Shown here one piece after another: positions 58,393 through 64,000 of a DNA stretch of 64,000 nucleotides. The DNA lies in NCBI RefSeq assembly GCF_024494355.1, contig NZ_JAKNQY010000011.1:108296-172295 (forward strand), in the 5' to 3' direction. The notes under the pieces were generated by a model. That model did not search any database and was not told where the DNA came from. It saw only the letters and a list, made by a program, of their open reading frames with translations. The first letter of the stretch is position 1, and each line of letters starts with the position of its first letter. The translations under genes and the position numbers were made by a program. Source of the stretch: Pseudomonas sp. Q11 (GTDB lineage Bacteria > Pseudomonadota > Gammaproteobacteria > Pseudomonadales > Pseudomonadaceae).

Positions 58393-59427
58393 ATGGTCAA
58401 GGTCGGTATCGTCGGCGGCACGGGTTACACCGGTGTCGAACTGCTGCGTCTGTTGGCACAGCATCCGCAGGCTGAGGTGGTGGTCATTACTTCCCGATCC
58501 GAGGCCGGACTGGCCGTCGCTGACATGTATCCGAATCTGCGGGGCCATTACGACGGCCTCGCGTTTAGCGTTCCAGACGTCAAGACCCTCGGAGCCTGTG
58601 ATGTGGTGTTCTTCGCCACGCCTCACGGGGTCGCTCATGCCTTGGCAGGCGAGCTGCTGGCCGCCGGGACCAAGGTCATCGACCTGTCGGCAGATTTCCG
58701 CCTGCAAGACGCCGAAGAATGGGCCAAATGGTACGGTCAGCCCCACGGTGCGCCGGATCTGCTGGACGAGGCGGTCTACGGTCTGCCGGAAGTCAATCGC
58801 GAGAAAATCAGGCAGGCACGGCTGATCGCTGTACCGGGCTGCTATCCAACGGCAACGCAACTGGGTTTCCTGCCACTGCTCGAGGCCGGTCTTGCCGATG
58901 CGTCGCGTCTGATCGCTGATTGCAAGTCCGGTGTCAGCGGTGCCGGCCGTGGCGCCAGTGTCGGCTCGTTGTATTCCGAGACGTCGGAAAGCATGAAGGC
59001 ATACGCAGTCAAAGGTCACCGTCATCTGCCGGAAATCCGCCAGGGGCTGCGCCGCGCCGCGGGCAAGGATGTCGGCCTGACTTTCGTGCCGCACCTGACG
59101 CCGATGATTCGGGGCATTCACTCCACGCTGTACGCAACCGTCGTCGACCGTTCCGTAGACCTGCAAGCGTTGTTCGAGAAGCGTTACGCCAACGAACCGT
59201 TCGTCGACGTGATGCCGGCTGGCAGCCACCCTGAAACTCGTAGCGTACGCGGCGCGAACGTTTGCCGGATCGCGGTGCATCGCCCGCAGGATGGCGATCT
59301 GGTAGTGGTGTTGTCAGTCATCGATAACCTGGTCAAAGGCGCGTCCGGCCAGGCTGTGCAGAACTTGAACATCCTGTTCGGGCTGGATGAGCGTCTGGGT
59401 CTGTCCCACGCAGGGATGTTGCCTTAA
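58393..59427 (+). CDS. argC: N-acetyl-gamma-glutamyl-phosphate reductase
   Basis: NADPH-dependent step of arginine synthesis that yields N-acetylglutamate semialdehyde. 344 residues. [20 protein letters not shown] is the cofactor loop (GxTGYTG, about 8-14). Catalytic Cys is in [16 protein letters not shown] (about 150), and His in [17 protein letters not shown]. The ATG at 58393, with AGGGCAGG upstream, gives the standard N-terminus; the earlier ATG adds 24 residues. A GCTGCAAGC/GCTTGCAGC hairpin lies just after the stop codon. Confidence 0.96.
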   Translation: MVKVGIVGGTGYTGVELLRLLAQHPQAEVVVITSRSEAGLAVADMYPNLRGHYDGLAFSVPDVKTLGACDVVFFATPHGVAHALAGELLAAGTKVIDLSADFRLQDAEEWAKWYGQPHGAPDLLDEAVYGLPEVNREKIRQARLIAVPGCYPTATQLGFLPLLEAGLADASRLIADCKSGVSGAGRGASVGSLYSETSESMKAYAVKGHRHLPEIRQGLRRAAGKDVGLTFVPHLTPMIRGIHSTLYATVVDRSVDLQALFEKRYANEPFVDVMPAGSHPETRSVRGANVCRIAVHRPQDGDLVVVLSVIDNLVKGASGQAVQNLNILFGLDERLGLSHAGMLP

Positions 59428-59439
59428 CTCCAATCTGAG

Positions 59440-59469
59440 GCTGCAAGCTTGAAGTGCCAGGCTTGCAGC
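59440..59469 (+). repeat. Inverted repeat after argC
   Basis: GCTGCAAGC and GCTTGCAGC, separated by 12 bases, are exact complements. The sequence belongs to the same family as the repeat between prkA and yeaH. It may end the argC transcript. Confidence 0.6.
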
Positions 59470-59504
59470 TTATAACGTGTAGTTTGCGTCTGCCCCTCAA
59501 ATAG

Positions 59505-59553
59505 TTGACCGATTTTCTAGGAGAAGCGGATAATGCGCGTCATCACGCATTAT
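59505..59553 (+). promoter_or_regulatory. erpA promoter with overlapping inverted repeat
   Basis: TTGACC (59505-59510), 18-base spacer, GATAAT (59529-59534). A perfect dyad, ATAATGCG (59530-59537) and CGCATTAT (59546-59553), overlaps the -10 and probable start site. A repressor bound there would block transcription. The start codon of erpA follows 30 bases later. Confidence 0.55.
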
Positions 59554-59582
59554 GGCGGCGTAAGCGCCGGGAGATATTCAGC

Positions 59583-59933
59583 ATGAGCGTCGAAACCTTC
59601 ACCCCCATGGCTTTGCAATTCACCCACGGTGCCGCGCACAAGGTGAAGAGCCTGGTCGATGAGGAAGGGAATGATCGTTTAAAGCTGCGCGTTTTTGTGA
59701 CGGGCGGTGGTTGTTCGGGTTTTCAATACGGCTTCACTTTCGATGAGGAAGTGGCTGATGACGACACCATCGTCGAGCGCGAAGGTGTCAGCCTCGTGGT
59801 CGATCCGATGAGCTTCCAGTACCTGGCGGGTGCTGAGGTGGATTATCAGGAAGGACTGGAGGGGTCGCGTTTCGTCATCAAGAACCCTAACGCCACCACG
59901 ACCTGTGGGTGCGGTTCTTCGTTTTCGATCTGA
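59583..59933 (+). CDS. erpA: Iron-sulfur cluster insertion protein ErpA
   Basis: A-type carrier that delivers Fe-S clusters to apoproteins, essential in E. coli for isoprenoid synthesis. 116 residues. The three cluster-binding cysteines are Cys44 ([11 protein letters not shown]), Cys108 and Cys110 ([11 protein letters not shown]). The ATG at 59583 with GGGAG upstream gives the standard length. It has its own promoter, with an unusual dyad at the -10, and its own terminator. Confidence 0.96.
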   Translation: MSVETFTPMALQFTHGAAHKVKSLVDEEGNDRLKLRVFVTGGGCSGFQYGFTFDEEVADDDTIVEREGVSLVVDPMSFQYLAGAEVDYQEGLEGSRFVIKNPNATTTCGCGSSFSI

Positions 59934-59945
59934 CGGCTCAATAAG

Positions 59946-59979
59946 AACGCCGCAGCGCCTTACAGCTCTGCGGCGTTTT
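59946..59979 (+). terminator. Intrinsic terminator after erpA
   Basis: AACGCCGCAG, 12-base loop, CTGCGGCGTT followed by TT. It lies 12 bases after the erpA stop codon and 20 bases before the convergent end of anmK, so it may serve both. Confidence 0.85.
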
Positions 59980-59999
59980 GCTGTCCGGGGGAAATGGAT

Positions 60000-61094
<1,095 letters not shown>

Positions 61095-62507
61095 TTAGCG
61101 CTTGCTCGAGGCCAGCATGGTGGCTTTTTCCTGATCCATGCGAGCCATCAAGGGCTGGCTCTGAGCCAGGAAGCGGGAGCGCTCGGACTTGGCGATCGGA
61201 TCGGCCATTGGGAGCTTCTGGCCCAGTGGATCAACGTGAACGCCGTTGACCTGGAATTCATAATGCAAATGCGGTCCGGTGGACAGGCCGGTAGTGCCGA
61301 TATAGCCAATCACCTGGCCTTGTTTGACGCTGCCCCCGGTCTTCACGCCTTTGGCGAAGCCCTGCATATGGCCATACAGAGTGCGGTAAGTGTTGCCGTG
61401 CTGGATGATTACGGTGTTGCCATAGCCACCCCGACGTCCGGCCAGCAGCACTTTGCCGTCTCCGGCGGCCTTGATTGGCGTGCCGCGGGGAGCTGCGTAG
61501 TCGACGCCCTTGTGGGCACGGATCTTGTTCAGGATTGGGTGTTTGCGGCCTACGGAGAATCTTGAGCTGATGCGGGCGAAATCAACCGGCGTACGGATGA
61601 ATGCCTTGCGCATGCTGTTGCCGTCGGCAGTGTAATAGCTGCTGTTGCCTTGTTTGTTGGTGTAGCGTACCGCCGTGTAGGTCTTGCCGCGATTGGTGAA
61701 ACGGGCGGAAAGAATAGGGCCGTTGCCGACGCTTTTTCCATTGACCATTTTCTGTTCGTAAATGACATCGAACTCATCGCCCTGGCGAATATCCTGAGCG
61801 AAGTCGATGTCGTAGCCAAATACGCTGGCCATGTCCATTGTCAGGCTATGGGAAAGGCCGGCGCGTGCGGCCGATTGCGACAATGAGCTGTTAATGACGC
61901 CATGAGCATAGGCTGAGCGCACGGTGGGTTTGGTGATGACGCGGTTGAACGCATAGCCCTTGTCGTTTTTGGTCAGGGTGATGCTTTCCAGATCGCTCAG
62001 CTTGGTGTGCAGACTGGTCAGTTGTCCGTCTGGGCTGAGTTCGAACTCGAGTTTCTGACCCCTCTGTAGTCGAGCGAACTGTTTGGCTTTCTTGTCGTTG
62101 GCCAGGATTTCGTGGACCAACGTCGACGGCAGGCCAACCTTTTCGAAGAGGGTGGAGAGCGTGTCGCCTTTGGCAACAATCACCTCATGGTGGCCCGGGT
62201 CTTTCTTTTCTTCTGCTGCGGGTTCCGCTTGGGCGGACGCGGCAGTGTCTTCAGCGGTGTTTTCGATCTGCGCGAAGGGGGAAGCAGTCGCCTCGTTTGT
62301 GGCTTGAACGGCTTCGGCAGCGTCTTGATCTTGTGTCAGTTGTTCAGCGGGACTTTCCAGTTCGAGACTCAGGGTCGTCTTTTTGGCTTCAACATCGCTG
62401 GAAGGGAATACCAAGAGCGCCAGGCTAAGAAGGGCGGCGATGCCACTTGCGGCGAGCAGGTGGGTCTTGGGGTAAAGCGGCGGCGCCTTGGATGGTTTTG
62501 TGGTCAT
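61095..62507 (-). CDS. M23 family peptidoglycan endopeptidase (MepM-like)
   Basis: A 470-residue membrane-anchored murein hydrolase. N-terminal helix 19-38 (ASGIAALLSLALLVFPSS), charged Ala/Glu-rich linker, LysM-like domain about 105-150 (EVIVAKGDTLSTLFEKVGLP), then a C-terminal LytM/M23 domain. Zinc ligands are visible in HKGVDYAAPRGTPIKAAGDG (HxxxD) and TGPHLHYEFQVNG (HxH). The enzyme likely cuts peptide cross-links to let the sacculus grow. The ATG at 62507 opens the cytoplasmic N-terminus; longer frame residues are not conserved. It diverges from tyrS and is co-transcribed with anmK. Confidence 0.9.
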   Translation of the reverse strand: MTTKPSKAPPLYPKTHLLAASGIAALLSLALLVFPSSDVEAKKTTLSLELESPAEQLTQDQDAAEAVQATNEATASPFAQIENTAEDTAASAQAEPAAEEKKDPGHHEVIVAKGDTLSTLFEKVGLPSTLVHEILANDKKAKQFARLQRGQKLEFELSPDGQLTSLHTKLSDLESITLTKNDKGYAFNRVITKPTVRSAYAHGVINSSLSQSAARAGLSHSLTMDMASVFGYDIDFAQDIRQGDEFDVIYEQKMVNGKSVGNGPILSARFTNRGKTYTAVRYTNKQGNSSYYTADGNSMRKAFIRTPVDFARISSRFSVGRKHPILNKIRAHKGVDYAAPRGTPIKAAGDGKVLLAGRRGGYGNTVIIQHGNTYRTLYGHMQGFAKGVKTGGSVKQGQVIGYIGTTGLSTGPHLHYEFQVNGVHVDPLGQKLPMADPIAKSERSRFLAQSQPLMARMDQEKATMLASSKR

Positions 62508-62717
62508 AGGTAATTTGACTTTTGAAAAGGTGAATTGGAAAAGATGAATGACATGATGAAGATGAAATAACTGTATAAAATATAACCAAATCACCTGCGA
62601 AGCAAGCCCGCGGACACTCTGGTCGTGGATTGGTGTCTGCGCGCCCCGCAAACCTTGTATTTGGTGTGCGATCTTGTATGGTTGGGTCCCTTTGAATCTG
62701 AGCCTTGCGGGTCTGTT

Positions 62718-63917
62718 ATGAAGTCGGTTGAAGAGCAGCTAGCGCTGATCAAACGTGGTGCGGAAGAACTGTTGGTCGAGTCCGAGCTGATTGAAAAGCT
62801 CAAGCGCGGCCAGCCGCTGCGCATCAAGGCTGGTTTCGACCCGACGGCCCCGGATCTGCACCTGGGGCATACCGTGCTTATTAATAAGCTGCGTCAGTTC
62901 CAGGACTTGGGGCATCAGGTCATCTTTCTTATAGGTGACTTCACCGGGATGATCGGTGATCCGAGCGGCAAGAGTGCGACGCGTCCACCGCTGACTCGCG
63001 AGCAGGTTCTCGATAACGCCGAGACCTACAAGACTCAGGTCTTCAAGATTCTTGATCCGGCCAAGACCGAAGTCGCTTTCAACTCTACCTGGATGGATCA
63101 GATGGGGCCGGCGGACTTCATTCGCCTGACTTCCCAGTACACCGTGGCTCGTATGCTGGAGCGCGATGATTTTGACAAGCGCTATAAAACCAGTCAGCCG
63201 ATCGCCATTCATGAATTCCTCTACCCGCTTGTGCAAGGCTATGACTCGGTCGCGTTGCGTGCCGACGTCGAGCTCGGCGGTACGGATCAGAAGTTCAACC
63301 TGCTGATGGGGCGTGAGCTTCAGCGTGGCTATGGCCAGGAAGCCCAGTGCATTCTGACCATGCCGTTGCTGGAAGGGTTGGATGGTGTGAAGAAGATGTC
63401 CAAATCGTTGGGCAACTATGTGGGTATCCAGGAAGCGCCAGGAGTGATGTACGGTAAGTTGGTTTCCATTCCTGACGCGCTTATGTGGCGTTACTTCGAG
63501 TTGCTCAGCTTCCGTTCCATGGATGAGATCAATGCATTCCGTGCGGATGTTGAGGCTGGCGCAAATCCTCGGGACATCAAGATCAAGCTGGCTGAGGAGA
63601 TCGTCGCTCGTTTCCATGGTGAAGAGGCTGCGGCCAATGCTCATCGTGCGGCGGGCAACCGCATGAAGGATGGCGAGTTGCCGGATGACCTGCCTGAGAT
63701 CGAATTGACTGCGGCCGAAGATATGCCGATTGCGGCTGTCCTTAATAAAGCGGGCCTGGTCAAGAATGCGGCGGCGGCGCGAGACCTTCTTGGTTCGGGA
63801 GGGGTGCGCATAGATGGTGAGGTTGTGGATCGCACCTATATATATAAGCTGGGTGCCGCCCATGTCTGTCAGGCCGGGAAGAAGGCTTTTGCGCGTATCG
63901 TGTTGAAATCCGAATAA
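62718..63917 (+). CDS. tyrS: Tyrosyl-tRNA synthetase
   Basis: Charges tRNA-Tyr. 399 residues, of the TyrZ-like group typical of pseudomonads. Class I motifs: [10 protein letters not shown] (HIGH-like, about 45-54) and [14 protein letters not shown] (KMSKS). [20 protein letters not shown] carries tyrosine-site residues. The C-terminal S4 domain is [19 protein letters not shown]. The ATG at 62718 gives [20 protein letters not shown]; the earlier ATG adds 31 residues that are not protein-like. It precedes a strong rRNA-type promoter. Confidence 0.97.
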   Translation: MKSVEEQLALIKRGAEELLVESELIEKLKRGQPLRIKAGFDPTAPDLHLGHTVLINKLRQFQDLGHQVIFLIGDFTGMIGDPSGKSATRPPLTREQVLDNAETYKTQVFKILDPAKTEVAFNSTWMDQMGPADFIRLTSQYTVARMLERDDFDKRYKTSQPIAIHEFLYPLVQGYDSVALRADVELGGTDQKFNLLMGRELQRGYGQEAQCILTMPLLEGLDGVKKMSKSLGNYVGIQEAPGVMYGKLVSIPDALMWRYFELLSFRSMDEINAFRADVEAGANPRDIKIKLAEEIVARFHGEEAAANAHRAAGNRMKDGELPDDLPEIELTAAEDMPIAAVLNKAGLVKNAAAARDLLGSGGVRIDGEVVDRTYIYKLGAAHVCQAGKKAFARIVLKSE

Positions 63918-63960
63918 AGCTTAAATTAGTTCTTGACGGCAAATCCTGGACGTCTATAAT
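63912..63960 (+). promoter_or_regulatory. Strong promoter, probably rRNA operon P1
   Basis: TTGACG (63933-63938), 16-base spacer, TATAAT (63955-63960), then a GC-rich discriminator TCGCCCC. An A/T-rich stretch (63912-63932, AATAAAGCTTAAATTAG) resembles an UP element. In P. aeruginosa a 16S rRNA gene follows tyrS, so this likely drives an rrn operon beyond the right edge. Confidence 0.8.
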
Positions 63961-64000
63961 TCGCCCCACTTCCGGCGCAGTCGAAACGAAAAACTCCTTG

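Overview
The window is chromosomal DNA from a Pseudomonas, most likely of the P. fluorescens group or a close relative. Protein sequences such as Vfr, RpoD, EstA and the lysine 2-monooxygenase start read as pseudomonad. Gene order follows the pseudomonad rpoD-dnaG-rpsU-tsaD to tyrS region. Intergenic spaces carry typical Pseudomonas REP sequences (core GGGAGCGAGCCTGCTCGC), and codon use is GC-rich throughout. Almost every gene is core; the clearest accessory item is a higBA-type toxin-antitoxin pair at the left end.

Layout. 1-3.6 kb: 5' part of davB (lysine to 5-aminovaleramide), higBA, an Lrp/AsnC regulator and an AGCS amino-acid:cation symporter. 4.1-12.6 kb (minus strand): tRNA-Ile2(CAU), the c-di-GMP enzyme rmcA, rpoD, dnaG and rpsU. 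12.8-16.7 kb: tsaD, plsY, folB, folK, cca. 16.8-21.7 kb: the spoVR-yeaH-prkA stress module. 22-29.6 kb (minus): lptD-surA-pdxA-rsmA(ksgA)-apaG-apaH-glpE. 29.7-32.2 kb: amgK-murU-djlA. 33.2-42.6 kb: two-component system agtSR, ABC transporter agtABCD and an iron-type alcohol dehydrogenase. 42.7-51.4 kb: rpe-gph-trpE, the autotransporter esterase estA on the other strand, then trpGDC and an LplA-like gene. 51.3-58.3 kb: vfr, an OsmC protein, speD, coq7, a HIT protein, an SDR, a DUF805 protein, a nitronate monooxygenase and hemJ. 58.4-64 kb: argC, erpA, anmK, an M23 peptidase and tyrS, ending in a strong promoter of the rRNA-operon type.

How the genes work together. davB (leads to 5-aminovalerate) and agtSR/agtABCD (in P. 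aeruginosa, uptake of 5-aminovalerate and GABA) belong to one catabolic theme. amgK, murU and anmK are three steps of the MurNAc recycling route that feeds UDP-MurNAc. lptD and surA serve outer-membrane assembly. trpE and trpGDC are each preceded by a short reading frame ending in the same Trp-Arg-Trp block, which suggests ribosome-mediated attenuation; for trpE that frame is the in-frame 3' end of gph.

I found no CRISPR array, prophage, insertion sequence or obvious new defence system. The most interesting signals are regulatory: the gph/trpE dual-use leader, a tRNA promoter overlapping the rmcA stop codon, a palindrome placed like an activator site upstream of agtA, and several families of inverted repeats inside operons. 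Functions are inferred from sequence reading alone; no database search was run.
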